Source of the DNA: DYGA01 sp964540695
GTDB lineage: Bacteria > Patescibacteriota > Patescibacteriia > S139-126
DNA length: 64,000 bases
Assembly: GCA_964540695.1 (NCBI GenBank)
Contig: CAZINS010000001.1
Span: forward strand, 124,001 to 188,000
Direction of reading: 5' to 3'
Shown: in pieces, positions 17,640 to 25,681 of the stretch
Position numbering within the stretch: position 1 is the stretch's first letter
How the letters are laid out: the number at the start of each line of letters is the position of its first letter
The notes under the pieces: model-generated
What the model was told of the DNA's origin: nothing
Databases searched by the model: none
What the model saw: the letters and a program-made list of their open reading frames with translations, nothing else
Translations under genes and position numbers: made by a program

Positions 17640-17924
17640 ATGAAAGATTTAATCTTGTCGTTAGTAATTATTTTTGGGCTAGTAAGTATAGCCTATCTGA
17701 TGATAATACTGTTAATTATCTTTGCAGTAGTTGCCTGGGCTCTCCTGGGTACCACTGATTCTCTCTTTATGGGAGATGCGATTAATTCTTTTCTTTTATT
17801 TAACAAAGAAAACCCAATTATAATATATATTACCTTAGGGTTTTCTGTACTTCTTATTGCTTACAAAGTTAAGCATGAAATAAATAAAAAGAAATTTAAC
17901 GGTAAATTTGTTAATTATAAATAA
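17640..17924 (+). CDS. small membrane protein, unknown
   Basis: A 94-residue protein with a long hydrophobic N-terminal region (about residues 5-36, one or two helices), a second segment at about 57-76 and a basic tail (KHEINKKK). No family recognised. AAAAGGACA precedes the ATG, and the gene has its own promoter and terminator. Confidence 0.6.
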   Translation: MKDLILSLVIIFGLVSIAYLMIILLIIFAVVAWALLGTTDSLFMGDAINSFLLFNKENPIIIYITLGFSVLLIAYKVKHEINKKKFNGKFVNYK

Positions 17925-17932
17925 TAAAATTT

Positions 17933-17958
17933 AGCCTGCCAAACTTGGTGGGCTTTTT
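17933..17958 (+). terminator. intrinsic terminator of the 17640 gene
   Basis: Stem AGCCTGCCAA / TTGGTGGGCT (10 pairs, two G-T) with a 2-nt apex, followed by five T residues. Confidence 0.8.
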
Positions 17959-17967
17959 CTTTTACAT

Positions 17968-17996
17968 TTGACTTTTTAAAATATATAGCGTAGATT
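17968..17996 (+). promoter_or_regulatory. promoter of the MFS leader transcript
   Basis: TTGACT, 17-nt spacer, TAGATT at 17991-17996. Transcription would start near 18003, about 14 nt before the leader ORF and about 235 nt before the MFS start. Confidence 0.65.
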
Positions 17997-18016
17997 TTAA
18001 TCACAATAATAAATAT

Positions 18017-18136
18017 ATGCGTAATTATTGCCCACAGCTAAATAAACATAACTGGATGACATCCTATTTTGATGCCGATGCTATCTTGTTTAACTTTTTT
18101 TCAGCTGAGGGTATTGACTATAAATTTATTACATAA
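18017..18136 (+). CDS. putative 39-residue leader peptide of the MFS gene
   Basis: A short ORF beginning MRNYCPQLNKH and ending GIDYKFIT, immediately behind the promoter. It has no strong ribosome-binding site and may be read from a very short leader. It contains the sequence TTCAGCTGAGG (18100-18110), which can pair over 11 bp with CCTTAGCTGAA, most of it the 5' arm of the downstream terminator. Its likely role is to place a ribosome over that antiterminator strand. It could instead be chance coding in an untranslated regulatory leader. Confidence 0.45.
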   Translation: MRNYCPQLNKHNWMTSYFDADAILFNFFSAEGIDYKFIT

Positions 18137-18176
18137 AACTATCTAACTTATTGTTATTATCACCTCTTATATACCG

Positions 18177-18214
18177 ATGTCCTTAGCTGAAAAGCTAAGG
18201 ACATTTTGTTTTTT
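18177..18214 (+). promoter_or_regulatory. attenuator terminator in the MFS leader
   Basis: Perfect 12-bp stem ATGTCCTTAGCT / AGCTAAGGACAT with a GAAA tetraloop, followed by TTTGTTTTTT: a textbook intrinsic terminator placed 26 nt before an MFS start codon. Its 5' arm can instead pair with TTCAGCTGAGG at 18100-18110 (10 Watson-Crick and one G-U pair), which would prevent termination. Confidence 0.8.
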
Positions 18215-18239
18215 AACAATTTAATAAAAGAGGTGTGTG

Positions 18240-19409
18240 ATGAAAAAAATAATTTTTCTTTACTATTTGGTAGAAGTAATCTTTAACTTCGGTTTTGGTT
18301 TGCATTTTACCAGCTATGTGATTTTCTTGAAAAGTTTTGACCTATCTTTTTTACAAATAAATCTGGTCAATTTCTTTTTCATGATTGGCGTGGTACTGAT
18401 GGAAGTACCTACCGGCATTTTTGCTGACATCTTCAGTAGAAAAAAATCTTATACTACTGGCGTGCTGATTTGTTCCCTGGGATTTTTAAGTTATTTTATG
18501 TCCCAAACTTTCTGGACATTCGTATTAAGCGAATCAATTATAGCTTTAGGTATGTGTTTTATTTCAGGTTCACTTGATGCTTGGCTTATTTCAGAGTTAA
18601 AAATTTATAAACAATCTTTTAACCCAACCAAAATATTCTCTACCAATGCTATCTTTACTACTCTTGCTCAAATAATAAGTGGGTTGTGTGGCGCTCTGAT
18701 AGCCAGTGTTAACTTGTCCTGGTCTTGGTTATTGGGAGCTATTATATTATTTATTTTGTTTTTAGTGGCACATTACTTTATGCCAGATAACTTTGTAAAG
18801 AAATCCAATGGTTATAAAGAACATCTAAGCTTTTATAAAAATTATAGCATTGATGGACTTAAGGAAATTAAAAACAATCGATCATTTTTATTCTTAGCAA
18901 TTTTGGCTATTATCAGTGCTTTAGCCGTACAACCAATTAATATGTTTTGGCAACCATTTTTTAAAGATCAATATTCGATTGTGACTCTGGGTTGGTTATG
19001 GTTAGGAATAAAAATATTTACTACTATTGGTGGTTGGTTGGCTCGCAAAATACCTGAAAATAAAATCTATCAAACTATTTGGTATAGTCAAATTATTACC
19101 AGTTTACCATTTTTACTTTTACCAATTGTTCCATTGCCACTTTTATTTTTTCTCATCCACGAAATCGGACGAGGTATGGAATCGCCTTTGCGATCAGCCT
19201 ATTTTAATCTTCATATCCAAAATGAAGATGTTAGAGCTACTATTCTATCCTACGACTCAATGGCGAAAAAAATGGGAGCAGCCATTGGACTATTTTTAAG
19301 CGGATTAATTGCCGACTCATTTGGTATACTATTAAGTTGGTTTATATTTCCCCTGTTTCTTTTTATAAGCGTCTTAATCTTCTTACCAAAAATAAAAAAC
19401 CTCACTTAA
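18240..19409 (+). CDS. major facilitator superfamily transporter (probable drug exporter)
   Basis: A 389-residue protein with 12 predicted helices. The loop after helix 2 holds the MFS motif A region (EVPTGIFADIFSRKKSYTTG), and RGMESPLRSAYFN with a second GLIADSFG lies in the C-terminal half. It resembles DHA1/tetracycline-type exporters; the substrate is unknown. The ATG at 18240 follows AGAGGTG; a GTG one codon earlier is possible. The leader carries a mutually exclusive terminator/antiterminator, which suggests induction by something that stalls ribosomes, such as an antibiotic (inference). It is a single-gene unit. Confidence 0.85.
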   Translation: MKKIIFLYYLVEVIFNFGFGLHFTSYVIFLKSFDLSFLQINLVNFFFMIGVVLMEVPTGIFADIFSRKKSYTTGVLICSLGFLSYFMSQTFWTFVLSESIIALGMCFISGSLDAWLISELKIYKQSFNPTKIFSTNAIFTTLAQIISGLCGALIASVNLSWSWLLGAIILFILFLVAHYFMPDNFVKKSNGYKEHLSFYKNYSIDGLKEIKNNRSFLFLAILAIISALAVQPINMFWQPFFKDQYSIVTLGWLWLGIKIFTTIGGWLARKIPENKIYQTIWYSQIITSLPFLLLPIVPLPLLFFLIHEIGRGMESPLRSAYFNLHIQNEDVRATILSYDSMAKKMGAAIGLFLSGLIADSFGILLSWFIFPLFLFISVLIFLPKIKNLT

Positions 19410-19424
19410 ATAAGTGGGGTTTTA
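19398..19424 (+). terminator. intrinsic terminator of the MFS gene
   Basis: Stem AACCTCACTTA / TAAGTGGGGTT overlapping the stop codon, followed by TTTATTTTT. Confidence 0.85.
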
Positions 19425-19439
19425 TTTTTAAAAAAAATA

Positions 19440-19464
19440 AAACCGCCTAACAAGCAAGCGGTTT
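19440..19464 (-). terminator. intrinsic terminator of the carbonic-anhydrase-like gene
   Basis: Stem AAACCGC / GCGGTTT with an 11-nt loop; on the minus strand it is followed by TTATTTT. It lies 20 nt after the gene stop. Confidence 0.75.
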
Positions 19465-19483
19465 ATTATTTATAAAAGTAGAA

Positions 19484-19909
19484 TTAATAGTAATCTTGAA
19501 TATTTTCAATCCATTCACATGAATCACCGGTGATATTAATATATTTAATATCTACCTTGAGCTGAGGGTATGCATTTTGAATAATTTCTTTTACTAATTT
19601 GTTATTTTCTTCGTGTTTTTTTGCTTCTGCTGTAAAATCAACAAATGAATATCCTGACAACTTATAAGCACCACAGTCAAAGTGATCTATAAGTACCACT
19701 GTATGCGGTCCATGAAGTTTGATATATGCGCCAATGCGGTCAAGCATAGCTTGTTGGGTGGTGGGATTTAAAAATGACAGAATTGGATTCTCAAACTGGA
19801 TAGTATCAAACTTTCCAAATAAATCATTTTTAACTAACCAATCATAGTAAATTTTTTGTATCCTAGGATCAGTACAGATAATATTTATCTGTTCAGCTTG
19901 GTGAGACAT
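19484..19909 (-). CDS. small beta-carbonic-anhydrase-like protein
   Basis: A 141-residue cytosolic protein showing the metal site of beta-carbonic anhydrases: C-T-D-P-R (C12, D14, R16; the CxDxR motif) and H-F-D-C (H76, C79; the HxxC motif) within TVVLIDHFDCGAYKL. It is shorter than the usual 190-220 residues, lacking typical N-terminal helices. It may interconvert CO2 and bicarbonate, but catalysis is not certain. AAGGAAATA precedes the ATG. It stands alone beside the ATP synthase operon with its own terminator. Confidence 0.7.
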   Translation of the reverse strand: MSHQAEQINIICTDPRIQKIYYDWLVKNDLFGKFDTIQFENPILSFLNPTTQQAMLDRIGAYIKLHGPHTVVLIDHFDCGAYKLSGYSFVDFTAEAKKHEENNKLVKEIIQNAYPQLKVDIKYINITGDSCEWIENIQDYY

Positions 19910-19986
19910 ATTATTTCCTTTTTATTTATTGATGTAAAAGTTCTTTAATCAACTAGTGTACACCTTTTCATCAATATTGTCAATAA

Positions 19987-20424
19987 TTATTGATTATCTG
20001 GCATTCTACTACGGGTTCGTTTATATTTTTTGCCGACTTTAAGACGGGCTAATTCTCTTTCTAAATTAGCTGCTAAGGCTGTGTAATCAATTTTATCTGA
20101 TTGTTTATCTTGTAAAAGTTTTTCGGCTCGATTTTTCGCTTCTTCCACAGCTTCTACATCAATCTCATGAGCTAGTTCGGCGGTATCTGATAAAACTACT
20201 ACCTTATCTTTACGTACTTCAATAAATCCCCCAGACACTGCCATCAATTCTTCTTCATTTCCTTTTTTTACGCGTAGCTCACCTGGTACTAACAAAGATA
20301 TGAGTGGGATATGATCAGGTAAAACTGTAATCTCACCAGTAGATGTCGGAATAGTAATACTATCCACTTCGTCTGTATAGACGACACGTTCAGGAGTTGT
20401 AATTTCAAATTTTATCTTTTTCAT
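19987..20424 (-). CDS. atpC: ATP synthase F1 epsilon subunit
   Basis: A 145-residue central-stalk subunit: N-terminal beta-sandwich with FEITTPERVVYTDEVDSI and GEITVLPDHIPLISLL, then a helical C-terminal domain (about residues 85-135). The terminal basic tail KKYKRTRSRMPDNQ is longer than usual. It ends the leftward atp operon, 33 nt after atpD. Confidence 0.95.
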   Translation of the reverse strand: MKKIKFEITTPERVVYTDEVDSITIPTSTGEITVLPDHIPLISLLVPGELRVKKGNEEELMAVSGGFIEVRKDKVVVLSDTAELAHEIDVEAVEEAKNRAEKLLQDKQSDKIDYTALAANLERELARLKVGKKYKRTRSRMPDNQ

Positions 20425-20457
20425 TTAAGTTTCAATAGATTAAAATGAAAGGCTAAA

Positions 20458-21843
20458 TTAATCTTTTTTTACTTGCTCAATACCACCTTTCATATAAAAA
20501 GCTTGTTCTGGATAAGAATCGTAATGACCATCTAAGATAGCTTTAAAACCTTTGATAGTTTCTTTAAGTGGTACATATTGACCAGGTACATTGGTAAAAG
20601 TTTCAGCCACAAAAAACGGTTGTGATAAAAACCTTTGAATTTTTCTGGCTCGACTAACAATAAGTTTATCTTCATCAGAAAGTTCTTCCATACCTAAAAT
20701 AGCAATAATATCTTGTAGGTCTTTATAACGCTGGAGTATTTTTTGCACATTGCGAGCAACATCATAATGTTCTTGACCGACAATTAAAGGATCTAAGATA
20801 GTTGAGGTGGAATCAAGCGGATCTACTGCCGGATAAATACCAAGTTCAGAAAGTGAACGAGAAAGGGCTACGGTAGAATCTAAGTGAGAAAAAGTAGTAG
20901 CTGGAGCTGGGTCGGTCATATCATCAGCTGGTACATAAACGGCTTGAACTGAAGTTATGGAACCTTGTTTAGTTGAAGTAATCCTCTCTTGTAATTCACC
21001 CATTTCAGTAGCTAAAGTCGGCTGATAACCCACAGCTGAAGGAATACGACCAAGCAGGGCTGACACTTCACTGCCAGCTTGGGTAAAACGAAAAATATTA
21101 TCTATGAATAAAAGCACATCTTGTTTTTCTTCATCACGAAAATATTCTGCCATTGTAAGACCAGTTAAGGCAACTCTGGCTCTAGCTCCTGGTGGTTCGT
21201 TCATTTGTCCAAATACTAGTGCAGTTTTATCAAGTACACCTGAATCTTTCATTTCATGATATAAATCATTACCTTCACGAGTACGTTCACCTACTCCGGC
21301 AAAGACAGAAAAACCTCCATGCTCTTGAGCAATACTCCGAATAAGTTCGGTAATAACCACTGTCTTACCAACACCGGCACCACCAAACAGACCTACTTTA
21401 CCACCTTTGATAATCGGACAAATAAGATCTATAACTTTGATCCCGGTTTCTAAAATTTCAGCAGTAGTTGATTGTTCATAAAATTTTGGGGCACTGCGAT
21501 GAATAGGATAAGTTTTTTTGGTAACAATCGGTTCTTTTTCATCTAAAGGTTCTCCGAGTAAATTACACATTCTTCCTAAAGTTTCTTTTCCCACGGGAAT
21601 AGAAATTGGTTTTCCAGTATTTACTACCTCCAAACCTCGTGCTAAACCATCGGTAGAATCCATTGATACTGTACGAACAATATTTCCTTCCAATTGTTGT
21701 TGCACTTCCAAAACTATACGTCTGGAATCTTTTTTATCAGAAATTCTTACCTCCAGGGCAGTATAAATTTCTGGTAAATCTTCGGTAAAGGTCACATCCA
21801 CGACCGGACCGATGATTTGTGTTATTTTACCTGTGTGTGCCAT
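20458..21843 (-). CDS. atpD: ATP synthase F1 beta subunit
   Basis: Catalytic subunit, 461 residues. Walker A GGAGVGKT (about residues 147-154), GERTREGNDLY, the Walker B segment VLLFIDNIFRFTQAGSEVSALLGRIPSAVGYQPTLA (split here only for reference) and DPAPATTFSHLD are all present. Complete and standard; in the conserved order between atpG and atpC. Confidence 0.98.
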   Translation of the reverse strand: MAHTGKITQIIGPVVDVTFTEDLPEIYTALEVRISDKKDSRRIVLEVQQQLEGNIVRTVSMDSTDGLARGLEVVNTGKPISIPVGKETLGRMCNLLGEPLDEKEPIVTKKTYPIHRSAPKFYEQSTTAEILETGIKVIDLICPIIKGGKVGLFGGAGVGKTVVITELIRSIAQEHGGFSVFAGVGERTREGNDLYHEMKDSGVLDKTALVFGQMNEPPGARARVALTGLTMAEYFRDEEKQDVLLFIDNIFRFTQAGSEVSALLGRIPSAVGYQPTLATEMGELQERITSTKQGSITSVQAVYVPADDMTDPAPATTFSHLDSTVALSRSLSELGIYPAVDPLDSTSTILDPLIVGQEHYDVARNVQKILQRYKDLQDIIAILGMEELSDEDKLIVSRARKIQRFLSQPFFVAETFTNVPGQYVPLKETIKGFKAILDGHYDSYPEQAFYMKGGIEQVKKD

Positions 21844-21875
21844 ATTATTATTAATTAATTTTATTATAAAATAAG

Positions 21876-22799
21876 TTATTCAACAGCTGCTCTACCGGCT
21901 GAAATATCAGCCAATTCGGTAGTAATGATTTGTTGCCTGGCGCGATTGAAGGTCATTGTTAAATCATCAATCATATCCGATGCCGCATCAGAAGCGTTAC
22001 GCATTGCCATCATACGCGCACTATGTTCAGAAGCATTTGATTCTAGTAAAGCTTGATAAATCTGTAATTCAATCAACCGATGTAACATTTGTTCTAAAAC
22101 AACATCAGGTGATGGCTCAAAAATATATTCATTTTCTTCAAATTTTTTATATTCACTATCTTCGATTTTCTTATCATTCTTACCAGCATAACCTAACTCA
22201 TTATCTTCCCGATCAATAGGTAATAATTTTCTAATTGCCGGTTTCTGGACAATGGCTGACTTATAATCAGTGTAAGCCATAACTATTTTGTCATATTTAC
22301 CTGAAATATAATCAGCAATAGCCATCTTAGCGAGCGGTGAAACTTCACTTACTCTTGTGGTTACATCTAATTTTGTGAATTCAGCAATTATTTCATGACC
22401 ATGTCTAAACATAATATCTTTACCACGACTACCCATTAAAAATACCTCAGCTTCAATGTCAATATTTTCACTTTTGTGGTGTTTGATATAATCGGCTACC
22501 AATTCCACAATTTCACGATTAAAACTACCGCATAATCCTCGATTGGAAGAAATAAGTATTACCCCCACCTTTTTTACTTTTTCTCGCTTTTGCAGTAGCG
22601 GGTGCTTTTGGGAATCAGTTTTAGCAGATAAATCCTTAACTATCTCCCAAGCAGAGTTAGCATAACTTCTGGTTTGTAGCACTGCTTTAACTGCACGACG
22701 CATTTTAGCACCAGATACCAACTCCATGGCTTTAGTAATTTTTCTAGTACTAGTAACTGATCTAATACGTCTTTTAATTTCTCTTGTTGCTAATGGCAT
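21876..22799 (-). CDS. atpG: ATP synthase F1 gamma subunit
   Basis: Rotor shaft, 307 residues. N-terminal helix TREIKRRIRSVTSTRKITKAMELVSGAKMRRA and C-terminal helix with ASDAASDMIDDLTMTFNRARQ QIITTELADI are the conserved coiled-coil pair. It is slightly longer than E. coli gamma because of an insertion around residues 205-225. Lies between atpA and atpD. Confidence 0.96.
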   Translation of the reverse strand: MPLATREIKRRIRSVTSTRKITKAMELVSGAKMRRAVKAVLQTRSYANSAWEIVKDLSAKTDSQKHPLLQKREKVKKVGVILISSNRGLCGSFNREIVELVADYIKHHKSENIDIEAEVFLMGSRGKDIMFRHGHEIIAEFTKLDVTTRVSEVSPLAKMAIADYISGKYDKIVMAYTDYKSAIVQKPAIRKLLPIDREDNELGYAGKNDKKIEDSEYKKFEENEYIFEPSPDVVLEQMLHRLIELQIYQALLESNASEHSARMMAMRNASDAASDMIDDLTMTFNRARQQIITTELADISAGRAAVE

Positions 22800-22828
22800 A
22801 AAAACAAATTGCTATTAATCTAATTTAA

Positions 22829-24367
22829 TTATTTTTTTTCTTCTAAATTTTCACTAGTTGAAGTAAAATCAGATGTTTTTTTAAAATCATCAATCGCCTG
22901 AAGTAATTCTTTATCTATTTCTTCATTTATCTCACCAACTTGTAAAATCTTATCTAATAGTTTACTTTGTGAATTATTCATAAAATTATGAAAAGCGTTT
23001 TCAAATTCTTTAATACGTTCAACCGGAACATCATCAACTAACCCATTAACTGCCGCATACAAAATAGCTACCTGATTAGCTACTGGCATTGGCACATATT
23101 GCCCTTGTTTTAAAATTTCAGTCAGCCGCTTACCCCGTTCAATCTGTTTTCTTGTTACTTCATCTAAATCTGAACCAAATTGAGCAAAAGCAGCCAATTC
23201 TCGATATTGAGCAAGATCTAATCTCAATTTACCCGCTACCTTTTTCATGGCTTTAATTTGAGCTGCACTACCGACACGAGAAACTGACAAACCAACATTA
23301 AGCGCAGGTCTGATACCTTGATAAAATAAATCAGATTCTAAAAAAATCTGCCCATCAGTTATGGAAATTACATTAGTAGGAATATAAGCGGAAATATCGC
23401 CAGCTTGAGTTTCAATAATCGGCAGGGCTGTTAAGGATCCACCACCGTAATTTTTATTCAATTTAGCAGCTCTTTCCAAAAGACGAGAATGTAAATAAAA
23501 CACATCTCCTGGATAAGCTTCTCGTCCTGGTGGACGTTTTAATAAGAGTGATATTTCACGATATGACCAAGCATGTTTTGAAAGATCATCATAAACAACT
23601 AATACATCCTGTCCTTTATCCATAAAATATTCACCCATAGCACAACCAGCATAAGGGGCGATAAAAGATAGCGAAGCTGAATCAGAGGCTCCAGCTAAAA
23701 CTACAATTGTATGTTCCATGGCGCCATACTTTTCTAAATCTGCAACTATGCGGGCTATTTTAGATTCTTTTTGACCAATGGCTACATAAATACAAATTAC
23801 ATCTTTACCTTTTTGATTTATGATGGCATCAATTGCGAGCGCTGTTTTACCAGTTTGCCTATCACCAATAATCAATTCTCTTTGTCCCCGACCAATCGGA
23901 ATCATGGAATCAATAGATTTGATACCAGTTTGCAAAGGAGAAGTAACTTTTTGACGGGTAATAACCCGCGGGGCTATTTTTTCTACAGGATAATAAGTAT
24001 TAGTTTTTATCTCTCCTTTACCATCAACAGCCACGCCTAAAGGATTTACAACCCGACCAACCAATTGCTCACCAACTGGAACTTCCAAAATCCTACCCGT
24101 ACTTTTTACAGAATCACCTTCTGTAATACCTTCTGTATCACCTAAGATAACAGCTCCGATTGTATCTTCTTCTAAATTTAGAGCCATACCATATTTACCA
24201 TTGGAAAATTCAATCATTTCAGAAGCCATAACTTCAGACAATCCAGAAATGCGGGCAATACCATCGCCAATTTCTTCAACTGTTCCGATTTTTTCTTTAG
24301 CAACTGATGATTTGAAATCAATAATTTGCTTTTTTAATTGTTCGATAATGTAATCTTTGTTTGACAT
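22829..24367 (-). CDS. atpA: ATP synthase F1 alpha subunit
   Basis: Non-catalytic nucleotide-binding subunit, 512 residues, with Walker A GDRQTGKT (about residues 170-177) and the conserved arginine region NVGLSVSRVGSAAQ that contacts the catalytic site. The C-terminal tail is acidic and serine/threonine-rich. Standard position after atpH. Confidence 0.98.
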   Translation of the reverse strand: MSNKDYIIEQLKKQIIDFKSSVAKEKIGTVEEIGDGIARISGLSEVMASEMIEFSNGKYGMALNLEEDTIGAVILGDTEGITEGDSVKSTGRILEVPVGEQLVGRVVNPLGVAVDGKGEIKTNTYYPVEKIAPRVITRQKVTSPLQTGIKSIDSMIPIGRGQRELIIGDRQTGKTALAIDAIINQKGKDVICIYVAIGQKESKIARIVADLEKYGAMEHTIVVLAGASDSASLSFIAPYAGCAMGEYFMDKGQDVLVVYDDLSKHAWSYREISLLLKRPPGREAYPGDVFYLHSRLLERAAKLNKNYGGGSLTALPIIETQAGDISAYIPTNVISITDGQIFLESDLFYQGIRPALNVGLSVSRVGSAAQIKAMKKVAGKLRLDLAQYRELAAFAQFGSDLDEVTRKQIERGKRLTEILKQGQYVPMPVANQVAILYAAVNGLVDDVPVERIKEFENAFHNFMNNSQSKLLDKILQVGEINEEIDKELLQAIDDFKKTSDFTSTSENLEEKK

Positions 24368-24391
24368 ATTAATTATTTATTATTTTTATAT

Positions 24392-24793
24392 TTATGAATG
24401 TAATTTTTGCGATAAAACTTCTAACTTTCTCTTTATACTACCATCTATTCTAATGTCATCATATTCGATAATTACCCCGCCAATCAGTTCTGGTTTTTTT
24501 ATTTCGAAAATTTCGATTTTATGTTTTAATTCTTTTTCTAAATAATTTACAATCTCTTGTTTTAATTTACTTTCCAGTGGCTCGGCAGAACTAACCTTTA
24601 CAGACTTAATATTTTCTTTTTGGTCCATAAATAATTCAAGATAACTAATTATATTATGGACTTGACTAAACATTTTATGCTTAGCCAGTAATTTAACAAA
24701 AGATCCAATCAACTCGGATTGTTCATTGGTTTTCACTTCTTGCAAAGCTACCAATAAACTAACTGCGTATTTTTTTGAAGAAATATGTTTCAT
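24392..24793 (-). CDS. atpH: ATP synthase F1 delta subunit
   Basis: Peripheral-stalk cap, 133 residues, shorter than the usual about 175. The C-terminal region VSSAEPLESKLKQEIVNYLEK and LIGGVIIEYDDIRIDGSIKRKLE is characteristic; the N-terminal helical bundle looks reduced. It sits between atpF and atpA, which supports the call. Confidence 0.9.
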   Translation of the reverse strand: MKHISSKKYAVSLLVALQEVKTNEQSELIGSFVKLLAKHKMFSQVHNIISYLELFMDQKENIKSVKVSSAEPLESKLKQEIVNYLEKELKHKIEIFEIKKPELIGGVIIEYDDIRIDGSIKRKLEVLSQKLHS

Positions 24794-24795
24794 AC

Positions 24796-25296
24796 TTATT
24801 TTTCAACACTTTCTAAAACTTGATCTATTAACTTTTTATTTCCCGATAAGTCAATATTTTTTTCTAAAATTTTACTACTGACAGCAATTACTAAATCAGA
24901 GATTTCTGCTTTAGTTTCTTTAAGCATTTGTTCTTTTTCGCTTAATAAACTAGCTTTAGTTTGGGCAACGATTTTTTCCATTTCTTGCTTTAATTCAGCA
25001 ATCTTTTTTTCACGTAAACTAACGGCTTCTTTATTAGCTTGTTCAATAATTATTTGTGATTCTTTTTTGGCATTTAGAATCGTTTCAATTTTATTCTGAT
25101 CAGTTTCTTTTAATTTTTTTTCAATCTCTTTAGCCTGCTGTAAACTAAGTTCTATCTCTCTACTACGATTATTCATTACCTTTTGTAATGGTTTTAAAGC
25201 AAATTTCCATAAAACTCCCAGTACTATAAAAAAATTAATTAATTGTGCCAATAACAATTTCCAATCAATATAAAATGTTTTTACTAATTCTTCCAT
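24796..25296 (-). CDS. atpF: ATP synthase Fo b subunit
   Basis: Peripheral stalk, 166 residues: one N-terminal membrane helix (about residues 13-33, LLAQLINFFIVLGVLWKFA) followed by a long charged coiled coil to the C terminus. Ends 2 nt before atpH. Confidence 0.95.
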   Translation of the reverse strand: MEELVKTFYIDWKLLLAQLINFFIVLGVLWKFALKPLQKVMNNRSREIELSLQQAKEIEKKLKETDQNKIETILNAKKESQIIIEQANKEAVSLREKKIAELKQEMEKIVAQTKASLLSEKEQMLKETKAEISDLVIAVSSKILEKNIDLSGNKKLIDQVLESVEK

Positions 25297-25368
25297 ATTA
25301 TAATTTATTAAAAAATAATGTTTTTATCACGAGAGACTAATAAATTTAATCTCTCGTACATAAAAATA

Positions 25369-25581
25369 CTATTTGATACTGAAAGCTATAACCAAAGCGT
25401 AAATAGCAATAGCTTCAGCAAACGCAGCTGCCAGCAACATTGGTACTAAAATTTTACCAGCTGATTCTGGATTGCGACCGATAGATTCCATGGCTTTGGA
25501 ACCAATTTTGCCAATAGCAATAGCCGGGGCAATACCACCTACTGCAATCGCCAACGCTTTAGCAACTAATGTTAAATCCAT
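25369..25581 (-). CDS. atpE: ATP synthase Fo c subunit
   Basis: Ring proteolipid of 70 residues with two helices and the polar loop GRNPESAGK. The ion carboxylate is E56 in FAEAIAIYALVIA. Neither the first-helix Gln nor the Ser/Thr after the Glu of sodium-type rings is present, so it is read as proton-type. AGAAAGGAAAA precedes the ATG, a stronger ribosome-binding site than its neighbours have, fitting the high copy number of c. Confidence 0.97.
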   Translation of the reverse strand: MDLTLVAKALAIAVGGIAPAIAIGKIGSKAMESIGRNPESAGKILVPMLLAAAFAEAIAIYALVIAFSIK

Positions 25582-25681
25582 ATTTTTTTCCTTTCTTGTT
25601 TGTTGTCTACTCGACTTAATTTATTTTTTATTTATAGTCGGTGACAATAAACAAATTAATTATTAATAATTATTTATAAAA

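Noticed and set aside
24392..24793. Truncated atpH pseudogene
   Set aside because: Short, but frame, spacing and C-terminal motifs are intact, so it is treated as a functional reduced delta subunit.
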